Position numbers and translations under genes: made by a program. From the NCBI GenBank assembly GCA_020086605.1, contig JACBWW010000050.1, forward strand, positions 766,664-830,663: DNA of 64,000 bases, given 5' to 3'. The notes below the pieces were generated by a model that did no database searches, was not told the DNA's origin, and saw only the letters and a list, made by a program, of their open reading frames with translations. Positions 1 to 13,525 of the stretch are shown here, piece after piece. The stretch's first letter is position 1. Each line of letters begins with the position of its first letter. This stretch comes from Lanius collurio. Its lineage: Eukaryota > Chordata > Aves > Passeriformes > Laniidae.

Positions 1-854
1 CACCTGTTCTCTGTTTAGTATCTGGTGGTGTCCACTGCCTCAGCTCCCAGCAGTGGCTGTATTTTTATGTTGGATTGAGGTAAGGTAAATTAATTTGGGA
101 AATCTGAATGAGCATTTTCAGATAATCCTTCGAGAAAAATGGGTTGGCTTATTTCCTAAGCTATTTTTATTATTCATGTTAGTAAAACCATGATCACTTG
201 GATCAAGAATTGCCTGTGAATTGATAGATTTGAGGGTTGGTAACAGAGGAAGACAACAGGCTGCTCACCCAATGCTGGTTGATCTCTCATGAAATTTTAC
301 TTCCAGCCCACATCCAAGTGGATCAGAAACCCACCCCCACAACTGAACAAATGCTTCAACTCTGTAGAATCAAATGAACCATGGAGCCACTGCTTTCTGT
401 GAATGCTTGAAGCTGGATTTAAGAAGATAACTTAGATATCCTCTATTTCTTGATATTTAGTTCAAGAAACATGAATTTGCAGGATTTTTGCAACTACTTT
501 ATCTGACTATTTACTTTTTTGGGGATTTTTGATGTAGCTTCTCTGGTATACAAGCAGTTGATACTCACATACGTAACAGAGATGGAATAACCTAAGTAGC
601 TCATCTCACCTTTCCAGTGCTCCAAACCACATGGACATGAACCTGTGGCACTCAAGGCTGATGATTCAGGTGATGGAAACTGCAGCCACCCAAGCAATCT
701 AATTCTGCTCCTGTCCTAGTGGTCCATGATTTTGTTTCTTCCCCCATAGCCTGGCTCTTTCTAGAGCTGAGCCCACCACTGCTCGTGTCCTCCCAGTGCA
801 GCTGTGGATCTCAGCGTGTTCCTCCTTCCCAGTGGCACTGGAGATGGGCTCTGG

Positions 855-1362
855 GAGAGCTGCATCCAGCTCCAGCATCCCAGCACAGGCAGGACATGGA
901 GCTGTTGGAGCCAGTCCAGAGGAGGCCATCAAGATGATCAGAGGGATAGAGCAGATGTGCTGTGAGGAAGGCTGGGAGAACTGGGATTGATCAGCCTGGA
1001 GAAGAGAAGCCTTAGAGAGACCCAATTGTGGCCTTCCAGTGCCTGAAAGGAGCCTACAAAAAAAGATGGACAGAGACTGTTTAAAAGGGATAGAGGAACA
1101 GGACAAGGGGGAATGGCTTCCCATTGCCAGAAGACAGGATTAGATGGGATATTGCAAAGGAATTGTTCCCTGTGAAGGTGGTGAGGCCCTTGCCACAGGG
1201 TGCCCAGAGAAGCTGTGGCTGCTCCTGGATCCCTGTAAGTGTCCAAGGCCATGTTGGATGGGGCTTGGAGCAACCTGGGCTAGGGGAAGGTGTTCCTGCC
1301 CATGGCAGGGAGTTGGAATTGGAAGATTTTTAAAGCCCTTCCCACCCAAACCATTCTGGGAT
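855..1362 (+). repeat. CR1 LINE 3' fragment
   Basis: The segment reads in the CR1 sense direction. It carries the conserved order of CR1 3'-end blocks: a 'ggagccagtccagaggagg' block, 'cagcctggagaagagaag', 'gggggaatggcttcccat', 'tgcccagagaagctgtggct', 'ggatggggcttggagcaacc', and a terminal 'cccaaaccattctggga'. It is the longest CR1 copy in the left half and includes the degenerate end of ORF2 plus the 3'UTR. Open frames across it are chance frames in repeat DNA. The 5' edge is approximate. Confidence 0.9.
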
Positions 1363-4254
1363 GTTTGGCATGTTCTGTGCTCAGCATCTAAGTGGTTCAC
1401 CTGCTGTTCTGTGTTTCAGTTGAATTGCATCAAAATCTGTTATGGTTCTTAAAAAATATTTTTAGAAAAAACAATTCAGTCCTTTATCTAAATATAGCTT
1501 TGAGTTTTCAAGCCTTTGGAAGAGGACAGGAGAGCACGTGAAGCTTTGATCCGTGGCATTCACAGCAGTAGGAGCACTTTCTGCACCTGGCAGAAGTAAG
1601 TATGGTGCAGAAGAATTTGTTAGACAGAAAGCTCCTGTTTTACAGAACAAATGCGTGGTTTAGTATGGATGAAGGATAAATCTTGGCATGTCGTGCAGTA
1701 AGCAAGAGAGACTGCAGAAAATTATGTGGCACAGGAAAATGAAGGTGTGTTTAGAAACTTCCCTCTGGGTGGTATGACTGAAGTACCACTCAGCTCCTGC
1801 CTGATACTTGTATCTCATTAAAAATAGAGGAAATTCTCACCCATTGTCCCTCTTGATGACAATGGAACCAAATGTGTTCATCCTTAGAGGTCTGAAGTGG
1901 GAATGCAGAGTAAATCAGCATTCTGTTTATTTATTTAAAGGCTTGCTGTTTAACCACATATTTCTCTGAAAGTCACAGTGACATCCGCAACTCCAGATAT
2001 ATTTGACAAAGTTACGCTTTTTTTCTGGTGTTTTTGTTTTCTTTAACCTGAGCCAGAATTAGTGTCATTGCCCATATTCCTGTGGTAAAGGCACTTACAG
2101 CCATGTCTGGAAGTGCTGAAGACATTTTTCTCATAGGAACCACCACAGTTTTGTGTCCCCCACCCAGTAATTGTTTCAATATTCTAAGTTGATATGCTCA
2201 TTTATCACTGAAATCGTTATTAATGAGTGCTGCTTTTCTTTGTCACATTGCCATGGCAACTGGGTGACAAGTTTGAGTGGAATTATCTGTTTCCAGATGG
2301 AGATCTTCATTCATAAGATTTTCCTGCTGAGAATTTTTGCAGCATATTCAAGTTCAAAATTCTTCCTCCCCATGCTTATCCACAGTTTGGATCTAGAGGC
2401 GTTCCTTGCTTTCTGGTTTATATCCTGTGATTTTGTGGTGGGTGTCATGCTAGCAATATTTTTGTCTTTTATTTGTGGTTCATTTATGTCGTTTTTCTTT
2501 TGATTTAATTGAGTTGCTTTTCTTCAACTCAGGATTTGCTGTGTCAGTCCAGTAAAGCCATTCTTCCCTTATGTGACTTATTGGAAATATTCTCTTTTTG
2601 TATAATACACCACAAAATAGAAGATTTGATTTTCTTTTTACTCCTGAATGGAGCGTAAGGATGTATATCTCTTTATATATGACATATCACATTCTGAGTG
2701 ATAGTGTCGTAATTTTTTTATCACTAGTTGATTTTTAGTTCTATAAAAGAAAGACGCATGAATATGTTTCACTTTTCTTTTTGATATAAAACTGTATTTA
2801 GGAGTAAGACCAAGGTAAATACGCATAGAGTACAGATTTCCTTTATCCTGAACTTCTTAGAATTTTAAAGGTCTTATTGGCTGCCAGACTTAATGAGGTC
2901 CTACTGGATCTCAATCAACATTTCAGGATTTCTTTGGATTAGTTTCTGATCACTCAGACCAAAATACCTCAAAATGCTGTGTTTACTTCAGTAGAAATCA
3001 GAATGTAAAACTCAAAAGGTGATTTTTATTATCCTTTACTTCTTCAACTTCAGGTCACTCTTACCTTATTGAGCAAAACCAGGTTATCAGGTTTTTGCAC
3101 ATCCCTACAGGAAAGGTGTTGAGGGCCCATTCATCCAACTTGTCTTTAATCTAATTTTCATATTCACCTAAAACTGTTAATGACCATACACCTCATGATC
3201 TGCTTCAAAGTCTGTCTGTTGCTTAAACATCCCCTCTTTTGCACTTGCAGTGCTTTCACCCTTCTGGTTACTTTAGAACAAGAACAATCTCATAAATAGC
3301 TCAGAATCTGTAGTTTCTGGACACCTTACCTTATGTGTAACATATCTATATTTTGTCTTCACCTGGTAAAAAAAAAATCTGTCTATCATAGTGTCCTCCC
3401 AAAAATAACATAATGCAGTGCAAGACTCATCTTCTGCAAATAATGATTTGATTTTAATTACTATATTTAGTATATTTGATACTTGCCTTACCTGTGGATA
3501 AGGTGTTACTTCTCTGTTACACCAGCAAGCAGTGTCCTTCTTAGCTATGTAATTCTTATATTTATGTAAGTATAATTACTTAGCTATTCCTTTCCCTTTG
3601 ATAGTGGAATCATACCTATTTATACCTCCTTACAGCAAGAGACTACTCAATACTAACAAATGTTACCAATCTATTATATCAGTGCTCCTTGTTTTAAGGA
3701 AAGTGTTTTGCCTGTGATAGGGAACTAGGAGAGCTTATGAGTAATGATGTTACTTCAAACCTAATGAATCTCGGATCTGCTCCCTTCGCCTCTGTGTGTA
3801 GCTGATAAAACAGTTGTTGATGGCTCAGTTATTAACCAAAACGAGGTGGATCCCTGGCTTTCCACAGGCCAGTGCTGCATTTGCCTTTTGGTCTGTTCTT
3901 GGTGTGTGCATGACTTGCTCAGACCCCCTGGGATTGCTGGAGCTGGGAACTGCCAGGCACTCCGGGCTGTTCATCACTCTTGAGGCACTAGAGCCTGAGT
4001 GCCAGCCACTCAACCTCTTCCCCAGTGTGCCTCATCCCAGGAGATGCTCTCTTGGCCTTTAAGGCAGATCCTCAGCTTTAGATTGTGTCAAAGCTTTATT
4101 GCTTTTTGAGATACAAGCAGAGATTTCTTCTGCTCAAACACTTAGGATCTATTAGAGCCAAGACATTTATATTAATTTTGTAGGACACTTTCTATTAGAA
4201 GGCTGATTCCGCCAACATCTGCAGGGGCTTCTGATTTTTTTTTTAATCTGTATC

Positions 4255-4515
4255 CACAGAGTCACAAAATGGTTTGGGTTGGAAGGGATCTTAAAGCCCA
4301 TCCAGTGCCAACCCCTACCAAGGGCAGAGGCACGTTCCACTATCCCAGGTTGCTACAAGCCCTGTCCAGCCCAGCCCTGGACACTTCCAGGGATCCAGGG
4401 GCAGCCACAGCTGCTCTGGGCAACCTGTGCCAGGGCCACCCCACCCTCACAGGGAAGAATTTCTTCCCAGTAGCCCATCTAATCCTGCCCTCTGGCCATG
4501 GGAAGCCATTCTCCT
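4255..4515 (-). repeat. CR1 LINE 3' fragment, antisense
   Basis: The + strand shows the reverse-complement CR1 signature: 'aatggtttgggttggaagg', then 'cttccagggatccaggggca', and finally the 'gccctctggccatgggaag' region. The element therefore lies on the - strand, truncated at its 5' end. Frames over this segment are repeat-derived. Confidence 0.92.
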
Positions 4516-7034
4516 AAGGAGAAGGTAGATTTCTCCAAAATAAGCCTTGCTGTTTGCTGTGGTGGATTCACATTGTCCAAAAAGTGTTATGAAAAATGAC
4601 TGGTTTATTTTTGGAAACTTTCTTGCTGCTGCGTATCTTGGGCATAAATTACCAAGATGTGTGCACTTCTGCAGTTGGTGGGACGGAGGGGAGAGTAACA
4701 CCAGCTGTGCCAGAGATAATGGAATACTTGTTGTATTATCAGGGAGGCATTAAAGTTTATTAATACTGTTGGAAATATCTCTGCAAATACCTCTGGAAAC
4801 ATCATAAGAAATCTATGCAAAGTTCTTTGCCACCAGTTCAGAGCTACTTGATGCATCTGGCAGACAATGCAGCATTTGAAGGATCTGTGCCCATGTCCAC
4901 TGTGAATTTAAAATTGCATTTTTGATCTCTAAGAAGACTCCATCCTATCCAGGTGTATCATAATTTCGCGTGTCAGTCTGATTATCCTGGCTATCCGTCA
5001 AGGGCTCCTCGGTGCCCTGGTTGACTTGCTCCAAGGGATGATGCCTTCCAAGGAAGCATCCCTCCTATACCATCCCCACAGGATCAGCTGCTGCCTGGCT
5101 GTAGTGTTTGATCACAGTTAATCTCTTGGAATAAGCAGCAGACACATTTCGGGGTTATTTTTGCCATGGAACGTCAGCCCCTCCATACCTTCCTCGTTTT
5201 CCACAGGGTTGGGCTGAACATCCTCTCTCCTCCAGTGCACATGGACTGATTGGCTGTGGGTTGGGAAACATCCTTTGTGCTGCTTTCTCTTGCTCATCTG
5301 TTTCCCCATTCAGATCCCTGTGTGCCTCTGTGGGAGTTTGATGCTTTTTCTGCCTGTGGGTTTTATTGCTAATCACAACAGAGAGCACTGAGGCAGGGAG
5401 GAAAATGTAAGTTAAATAATTGTAGTCAATCAAGTGCTTCTAATTCCCAGGCTTTATTGTGTTCAACCCTTTAGGGTTTATGAATTGTCACCTCCAGACT
5501 AGCTGAATTACACTGGAAAAAAGGAAAAAAGCTCAGAGTTGTTCTCATTTACCAGTCTAATAGTATTGTCTTAAATTCTTCCATCTGATTTGAGGCTCTG
5601 AATCTGAGATGCTTCTGTTTGATAGATTCAGTGTATTTGAACTCTGTAGTAAAGAAAACATATAGATGTGAGCTAGACCAAATGCAAAACCATGAATCTT
5701 ACTTTTTAAAATAGGATTGTTTTTTGAAACATTTTTATTTTGAAAATAAGCCTTACTTTTCAAAGCAAGGCTTACTTAACTTCTAGAATGTGGTTAACCG
5801 TTTCCTGAAAATAACTTTGTCTAAATAATGTTGATGATTTTTTTAACAATACAGTAACCCAAAAAAATCTATTTGTTTTTCCCTTAGTGAGAGAAATTGC
5901 TTGAAAACCAAAGAAAAAGAGGAAAGTTGGTGCAGTGTCTTCTAATTTGCCAAGGTTTTGCCCTTTATTCCAAGTGTACTGTGTCTCATTTCACTTTGTA
6001 TTAATATTTTCCACTTTTGTGGGATGAAGTTTCTCTTCTGCCTTGTTTATCCTGGCTGGAGGAGGGTGGATGTACCACTCTGAGCTTTTTTTCCCCAGTA
6101 GATTCATGTGCTACAAAGATAACCAGAGCAAAAAGCAACTGAGCAAAGGCAGTGTTGGTCCAAGAGCTGCATTCACAGGCTGCAGGGAAGAATCAATTTT
6201 TCTGAAGACCCATCTTGTCCTACTAAGGAAAAAAATCCCTTAAATGGAGTTTTAGGTTTACTGTGGTATATAGCACCTGTATGTTAGATAACATTTCTAT
6301 GCTGGCATTAGAGCTGGGAATTCTAGTATTTGAAGAGGTGATAAATATTATAGACAAACCAAGAATCTTACTTTTCTTACTTATTTTCTGGCTGAATTTC
6401 TATCTGGGTAAAGTTCACGTGCAGGAAAAATGGTGATTGGTGGGAGAAGTCGGAAGAAGATGGTCAGCGTGGGGCCTTTTTTACAGAAATGATTCTATGA
6501 CTGTGCATTGTGGCATTAGGAAAAACAAAAAAAAAAAGCCAAGTGGTTATGGTGTGGGTTGGCTTTTTTCCAGCTTTTAACCAAAGTTTTCAATAGCCTC
6601 CATCAGCTTTGCTGTGCAAGGAACACCCATGAGCAGACTCCTCTCTGGAGTAACCACTGTACGTGGCTTGTTGGTCCACTGAGAGTGAAAATCTAGGGAG
6701 AGTGCAGGAGCAAAGAACTTGTTTGTATTGAGCATATTAAATAGAAAACTAGGGATTTGGGGGCGAGTACACACCAAACATCCCTGTTTCCTGGTGGCGG
6801 CTATACTAGACCAGAGAGCTGTTGAACTTCTTGTTGAAGCTTCAGGCAGGAGAAACTTCCTTTGTATTAGTCACATATAAGCCTTTGAAAAGATATATGT
6901 GTAATTTTTAGTTGCATTGCTTAACTAGGGTCTATTCTAGTCAGCTATTTTGGTTTTAGTTTGGTTTTTATCCCATCTACTGAACTACACTGGTTCAAAT
7001 TTTTTTTTTTCTTTTTTTTTTTCTTGGTGCTCAG

Positions 7035-7129
7035 ATGAGTATAGGATCAAACCAGTGGAAGAGGTCAAATACATGAAAAATGGGGGAGAAGATGATCAGA
7101 AAATAGCAGCCAGGAACCAAGAAAACTTG
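7035..7129 (+). CDS. C1orf21: C1orf21 orthologue, coding exon (second of five)
   Basis: This 95-bp exon encodes EYRIKPVEEVKYMKN followed by GGEDDQKIAARNQENL, after a split Asp codon (g|at). From memory it is near-identical to residues 32-63 of the 121-residue human C1orf21 protein, where the window's GEDD stretch reads AEEE. A T-rich tract and CAG precede it, and a GTAAGG donor follows at 7130. It opens in phase 1 and closes in phase 0. The four visible exons total 272 coding bases. The human CDS leaves 94 bases (31 codons plus 1 base) for the missing first exon, which fits the phase exactly. The protein is small and charged, has no known enzymatic domain, and its function is unknown. The missing N-terminus begins MGC in human, which suggests lipid modification (inference). 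Confidence 0.96.
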
Positions 7130-8327
7130 GTAAGGATTGAACTTATCACTTCTCTAATGAACTAACGTGGCTCTGATTTTGTGACGGGATATGCAGCGTG
7201 CAGCACCCTCCAGCTCCGGCTTACGCGTGGCGAGAGGATTTTCTCCAAAATGTCACAACTCCCTGCAAAGCTCTCATGGAAGGTGCAAAATACGACTTTT
7301 TCCTGCTTGTCTTTCTGAATTAGGCTCTACTTGATCTTGGAGTGAGTGCCTCCATGATGATAAGTCGCTCCCCTCCCTCGCAGATCCGAAAATACGCTTT
7401 ATTTGGAAATGTGTGTGTCTGTGTTACAAACGAGCTGGAGTAAAACAGCACTTCCCTGCCATTAAGAAAATGACCTACTTATGTAGATATTATTTGCTCT
7501 CGACTTGCTTGTTTTTTGTGTTTTAAAATTCCCAGGGAAGGCAGTTTGGAACAGAAAAACCCAATATATTCATAACACAGCAGTCACAAAAATCGTGTGT
7601 GTTTCTTTTGCCTTGATTTGAGCACTTTGCCAGCTCATAGTTCCACTTAAGGGAAGGCAATCACAGGTAAACTCTTAGGACTACTTGAAATAACTAAGAT
7701 GCTGTTGAAGCAGCTTAAAAATCATGGCTGAGTCACTTCTGGCATTTCTGAGAAGTTGTTTCTTCCCTTCTAAAGCTGAAGGACTGTAGGTTTTGTTGTT
7801 GGCTGCCTCGGGCTTTGCTAGCTGAAGTTTTCAAAGACATCCCACAATTCTTATAGTTGGGTGCAAGTTTTCACATTTGGTTCCACTCATTCAGTGCAGC
7901 TTTTCTTCACATAGAATGGGTTTCCCCCCCTCCATAGCAGCAGATTCCAGTGGAACCATAACCATTATCACTAGCTGAGGATTTGCCTTTTGCTGTTATT
8001 GGGTGGCTGTAGAAAAAGCCACTGTTGGGGATTTTTTAATTTTCATGAAGATGTGAGCTCCTGCGACCTAGCTACTTTTTATATTCCCTCTCCTAGACAC
8101 ACATACTTAAATTACACAATTACAGGTGCACTCCTGTAGCAAATGGAGTTTATTTTGCTGTCCTAGCTTGTGGCTGAGCAGCAGGCAACATGATTTCTTC
8201 TTCAACCTCCAGATCAGCTGTTGGCTATCAGCAATTTTGGATTGCTGATGCTCCAATGGGTAGTGCAATTTCAGCTTTGAGTGGGATTTAGAGGGTTTCT
8301 TAGAGGTTTTTAAGAGATTCTTGGGAT

Positions 8328-8403
8328 GTCCTGTGCAGGGCCAGGAGTTGGAGTTGGTGATCCCTGTGAGCCTCTTCCAACTCTGGATATTCTATGATTC
8401 TAC
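8328..8403 (+). repeat. CR1 LINE 3' terminus, short copy
   Basis: The segment contains 'gtcctgtgcagggccaggag', then the 'gagcctcttccaactctgg' block, and ends with the CR1 terminal octamer-like 'attctatgattcta'. Only the last 75 bp or so of the element remain. Its wording differs from the commonest CR1 type in this window, so it belongs to another subfamily. Confidence 0.85.
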
Positions 8404-10827
8404 ATTAGATTTTCAACTGGCCTTCAGCTGTAGTTAAATGAGAATGTTTGCAGAAGGTACCATGTCACTGGAATGACAGCAAGGAAGAGCTCAGGTCTGC
8501 TGGGGTGACACAGCTGCTGAAGCTCTATTCAAAATTAGTTCTAGCTATTTTACACTTTGGTTGGTGCCTGCTGTCTTGTAGCACCCAAGTGTTCACCCGA
8601 TTAAGTGTAGGAAGAGCACAGTGCTTCTGATTTTATTATTGGTGGGTCATGTTTGAAAGGAGCACTGAGTTTGTTGGAAAACGTAACAATAAGGATTTGG
8701 AAGGCTGATATAGCTCTTCTCTGTCATGTTTATCAGGAGGGAAAGAAAAGGCAATAACACAAAGTCTTCAGCCAGACAGGATGGATATGCTTTAAAACAA
8801 AAACTGTCTTGCCCACCAAAAAGGCTTTATTTTCCTTTTCCTCATCTTACTATAAGGAGATTACCTTGTCTATAATATATGCAGCTTTTTAATCCTGGGA
8901 ATTGTCAAGTCCTCATCACTCCTGGGTTTTTTTAAGAGGTTTCACTGTTCAAGTTCTCCTTAGTAAACATGTTTTAGTTCAGTGCTTAGAAGATGGTTTA
9001 AGCTGCCCATCACTCAGGCTTTAATTTCCTTTACGTGTGAGAAGTTGGCAAGCACTTACATAATCCTGTCTTCTCATCAGCCATTTCCAGGCAACTGAAA
9101 TTTTAGGAACAAGAAAAGGCGGTGGGAGAATCGACTGGACCTTTTTCCTCCTCTCTTGTTTCTTAATCCCACATTTCTTTATTGTATCAGGGCTGCAAAT
9201 TCACACCCTCTTCAGAAACATAGCCCAGATGAGATGTGTAACCTCGGTGTCTGGGAACTGCTCTGGGTGGGTTATCTTATCTCCTGATACTGATGCTTGA
9301 ATTATGTTATTCAGATGCCATTGAATTTTTTGATCCCATCATCATCTCTGTTACTTTTTTAAGGTATTTTGATGTCTTGCTTAAAAAAAGAATCTCAGCT
9401 CAAGTAAACCCGCTTCCCTTGTAGCTTAGGCTCTTTGATGTGCTGCCATCTCTGCCTTTGGTGCTGCAGTATTTCTGAGTCAGGGGGAAAGAAGGTCACA
9501 TGTAGATAAAGAGAGAGGAAGGACATGGCAGTCACCAGGGGAGCTGTCATTTCATGCTGGAGTGCTGTGGTCCAGAGTCCCAGGTTTTGATTCTGCTTGA
9601 GGAAGAGCCAGAGAAGGGCTGGTACTAATGTGGGTATCTGTGGGAGAGATGAGGTTTTGCCAGTGAATCACCACCTTCTCAGTCTCAACCTGAGGCTTAA
9701 GCAGGGCTCAAAACTTGAGCAGGTCTGGCACAGTAAAACAGAAATGCTCCTAAGACGCAGTGCCAGTGGGAATGGCTGTGCTAAGGCTGTCTGCCAGGGG
9801 AAACACAGGATGCTCCATGGGAAGACATTTTCTGGTGGAATCAAAGTCCCCCTTGGATTAAAATGTAGAGGAGAGAAAAGAAAATAAGAAAAGATAAACT
9901 AAGCTTGTTTTCCTGCCATTCCTTTGTATCCATAGGCCTCATTCACTTCTTTAGTCAAGTTGTTTCTCCAGTTGTCCACCTGCCACTGTGATCTTTCTAC
10001 TGGTTTCATGCTAGGTACCTCTGACACCTTCCTGAGCATCTCCACCCTCAAAATGAAGCCACAGTCATTGCACTTGAGCTGACAGTCCCACGTCATTGTA
10101 GTCTGCAGAATGGGAATGGGATGTAGCAGGATTAGGTGCTGGAGAGCTGGGTCTACACTGGATGCTGTCACTGCAGCACGTGCTTTGGTGGCTGCTCAGC
10201 TAAACCAGGGATGTTTGGTGTCACATCAATGAAGAACTAGTAGATAGGTGAAAGAAGGAAGTAATTTGTACTACATATTATATGTGTTTTTAAATCACAA
10301 GTGTTTGTTGGTTTGGGCATCTATATATATGCACACATGTAAGGAAACATGGCAGCTCTGCTAATTTTCATGTGACATGATGTATAGAAGGTCATGTGTG
10401 TGCTATTATTCCTGCAGGTAAATGAGCAGCTGGGATGGTTATTTGTGAGTTCAGAAGCAGAAGGGCTGGCTGGGATGGTTTATTGGGATCCTGGGCCTTG
10501 TCTCCATGCCCAGCTTCGTGCCAGTGTGCCACATGTGGTGCTGAACTCCACCATGTGTTAAAACTAAATTTCAGCTCCCCATGACTCCACAGTGGCTCTA
10601 TGAAATCTCTCCTGCATTTCCCCACCTTCTTGGGAGAAGGTTTTAAGATAAGCCTTTTCCAAAACAAAGGGAGTTTTTCCACTCAGCAGATCTGGATGGG
10701 GTTTTTCTGGCCCTAAGTATTAGCAAAAGGTAATGGTGGCTAATCACATGGATTTGTCACTTTGGGAAACTAAATGCCAAAACTCAGGCAGTATTAATAT
10801 TTTACAAGCAGGTATGACTAAAATAAA

Positions 10828-10869
10828 TAATGCATTAATAAAGATCTATAATGCATTAGTAAAGATCTA
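10828..10869. repeat. 21-bp tandem duplication
   Basis: Two adjacent copies of a 21-bp unit built on 'taatgcatta' and 'aaagatcta' occupy 10828-10848 and 10849-10869. They differ at one position (aat versus agt). The unit itself contains the palindromic core taatgcatta. It lies in the large C1orf21 intron. Confidence 0.95.
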
Positions 10870-12650
10870 TTAACTTTTTGTTTGGAAAGGACTGTTTAGC
10901 TGTATGCCATCATGTTAAATATACAGAATACAATTACGTAACAGCCTTTTTTAATACTCTTAATAGGGAAAATTTCATTGTCCTTATTTCCATACTCTGC
11001 AGCACTCCTGGCTTTCCATTATAAAATATTACTGTCAGAAAAGGTAAAATGAAAAGGTATGTGGTACTCCTGCAGCTTAGCATTGCTTTGGCAAACTTCA
11101 GGAGCTGCATCAATTTTCCTCTGAATTGGGCTGTCATAATACAGATATCCCTGAAAATACCAAGTCCCTAAAGCTGCATTTCTCTTCTGTTGGATGGTTA
11201 TCTTGATATTTATTGCAGTTCATGTTTTGGATGTTTTTATAACTTTCATTCATCCATTTCTGGACTGCACTGGCACAAAAGGCCACTTACTGGGATTTTT
11301 ATAGTTTGTTACCCAAACCCCCAAAACAATTAGATATAATCCTGCATTTCATCCTGGAGCTCCATAGTGAAATTGCATGTTAGAGCTTGAGATGAATTCC
11401 TGCTGGAGCTGGGAGAAAATTGCCTCTCTTTTGCTCTTTCTATCTCTCACTCCACCTTTAATAACAATGTTTTGCTTTTTGTTTTACCCAATTTCCACTC
11501 CACTTACCTGCAAATGTAATTTTTGTCTCTCTTGAGCTTCTCAACCCAGCTGCTGTTCTCCGTTTATCACCCAGCTCCACATAACTTGGAATTGCAAACC
11601 CCCCCCTCCGTGACTCTGTATTCAACACCAGTTATCATTTTCTGCAGTGATATGTTTAGACAGTAATATCTGATAGATAAAGTGTGCGAAATTAAAAGCC
11701 TGGCAGAAAATACTGAAAGAAACACCTTAATAACTATATAAAATGTAATATGTGAAAGGGAAGACCCCTATTTAAATGTATATATTATACACAGGATGTA
11801 AAATGCATCTTATAGATACATCAATCATAAATATTTTTGATGTACAGTCCAAAGATGTCGAATTTCACATCGATTTAGGGAAATACATTTTAATTCTATT
11901 AACAACCTGCTCAATCTAGATGCTAAAAAAACTAAATAAAAAAGAAACTAGCACCACTAAGTTTATTAGGGGTATTTGTGGTGTTTTCCTTTCTACAGAT
12001 GTAAAATACCACAAGGGCAAATTTAAGCATGGAAGTATAATTAATTTGGTACTTTAAAATACTTAAAGCCAGTGCTGCTTATTATTGCTAGGTAAGCTTT
12101 GAACTGCAGTGTTTTAAATGCATAACTGCATATTTATCTCAGCATTGGTGCAGTACATTGGTGAAAAGCTCTGTAAAAACTGAAGTTAGCCCATATTAAG
12201 GCATATTCCAGTGTGAAGATACCTGGCTCTAATGTCCTAATTATTTATTTTAAACCATAGTTCTGTGGCAGTGTTTCAGAACACACAATGTCAGGATAGA
12301 ACTTGTTCATGCTCTGCTTATATGGAGAAAGAAACCAGAAATGCCTGAGAGCCTTCAGGCCCTTAGAAAGAAGAGGTTTTTCTGGGTTTTGTCGATCCTG
12401 AAGAGTTTGGGTGTGTTAAATCCTGTGCTGGCCCCTCGTTTGCTTTCCTTGCTGTGTGTAACATTCTCCAGGAGCCCCCATTCCGCCAGCACAGGGTCAG
12501 CTCCAGTACAAGTGTTGGGAAAACTTCACCCTGTTGGTTTATTAGCCACTCTAAAGGATGGATATCTATACATATATATTCTATATATAAAGAAGAGGCT
12601 ATTATTTTCTCTGCCTCTTGCCCCGCCCTGTTTTCCCTTCTGCTTTCAGA

Positions 12651-12955
12651 TCACAGAATCCCAGGTTGCTTTAGGTTGGAAGGACCTTAAAGGTCATCCA
12701 GTGCCACCCCCTGCCATGGGCAGGGATACCTTCCACTATCTCAGCTTGCTTCAAGCCCCATCCAAGCTGCCCTTGGGCACTTCCAGAGATGGGGCAACCT
12801 GTTCCAAGGCCTCACCACCCTCCCAGGGAGGAGTTTCTGCTCAATATCTCACCCAGTCCTGCCCTCTGTGAGTTTGAAGCCATTCCCCTTCATCCTGTCA
12901 CTGCAGGCTCTTGTCCAGATTCCCTCTCCAGCTCTCTTGGAGCCTCTTTAGGTAC
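12651..12955 (-). repeat. CR1 LINE 3' fragment, antisense
   Basis: The reverse-complement CR1 signature starts at 'tcacagaatcccaggttg' and runs through 'ccccctgccatgggcaggga' and 'caagccccatccaagctg', into the 'gattccctctccagctctc' block. About 300 bp of the 3' end remain. The 176-codon frame that starts upstream at 12341 and runs into this copy is therefore not a gene. Confidence 0.92.
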
Positions 12956-13525
12956 AGGATACCAGTACATTTAGCATCATATATGTACTGGTGTAAAGCC
13001 TCAGCTGTATGAAATACTTGGAGATGTTGTTGGTTCTTGTGCTGGAATCCAGGCAGGGCGAAACCCACAAAAACAGCAAAATGCAGCTGTGGAGGGGGAA
13101 AAGGAAATTGAGATGCCCTTTTTCTTTGGTTCCTGGGCCAGAGGAGTGCTAAAAGGACAAAGTGAGCATCACCGGGTGTGCATGGAGATGGGATAATGCA
13201 CAGAGGTTCCTGTGCTGCTGAGAGCTGTGAGAGAGAGAGGGAACAGAGGGCTCCAAGGCCAGCCTGCTCCCCCACATGTTTTCCCACAGGGACAGGCATC
13301 CACTTTGCCCAAATGCTGTGTCAGCCAAAGCCCAGGGCCTGCAGCAGCTCTGTGGGAACAGGTCCCACAGGTTCCTCACAGCCCAGCATGGAGCTGTTCC
13401 ACATCTGCGCTCTTCTCCCTCAACTTGAAGAAACAAACCACAAACAAAAACCGCCACTGCAAAAATGCAGCTACAAAATCAGTGAGCAAAGAGGAGCCAG
13501 GGATTAAAATTCAAAAGTAGGTGAA

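Larger units (their letters stand above)
1..7034 (+). other. C1orf21: C1orf21 intron (3' part, upstream of first visible coding exon)
   Basis: This is assigned as intron because the exon at 7035 opens in phase 1 after a strong acceptor, so a coding exon must lie upstream. No match to the expected N-terminal coding exon was seen here, so it is probably left of the window. The stretch contains CR1 copies at about 855-1362 (+) and 4255-4515 (-). The rest is AT-rich unique sequence. The acceptor is preceded by an almost pure T run at about 7000-7025, a very strong polypyrimidine tract. No promoter or RNA gene was recognised. Confidence 0.8.

Noticed and set aside
6420..6500. Possible CR1 3' end ('gaaatgattctatgactg')
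   Set aside because: Only the terminal octamer-like word matches; upstream blocks are not recognisable.
12341..12871. 176-codon + strand frame
   Set aside because: Its second half lies in an antisense CR1 copy (12651-12955), and the first half has no domain or splice support.
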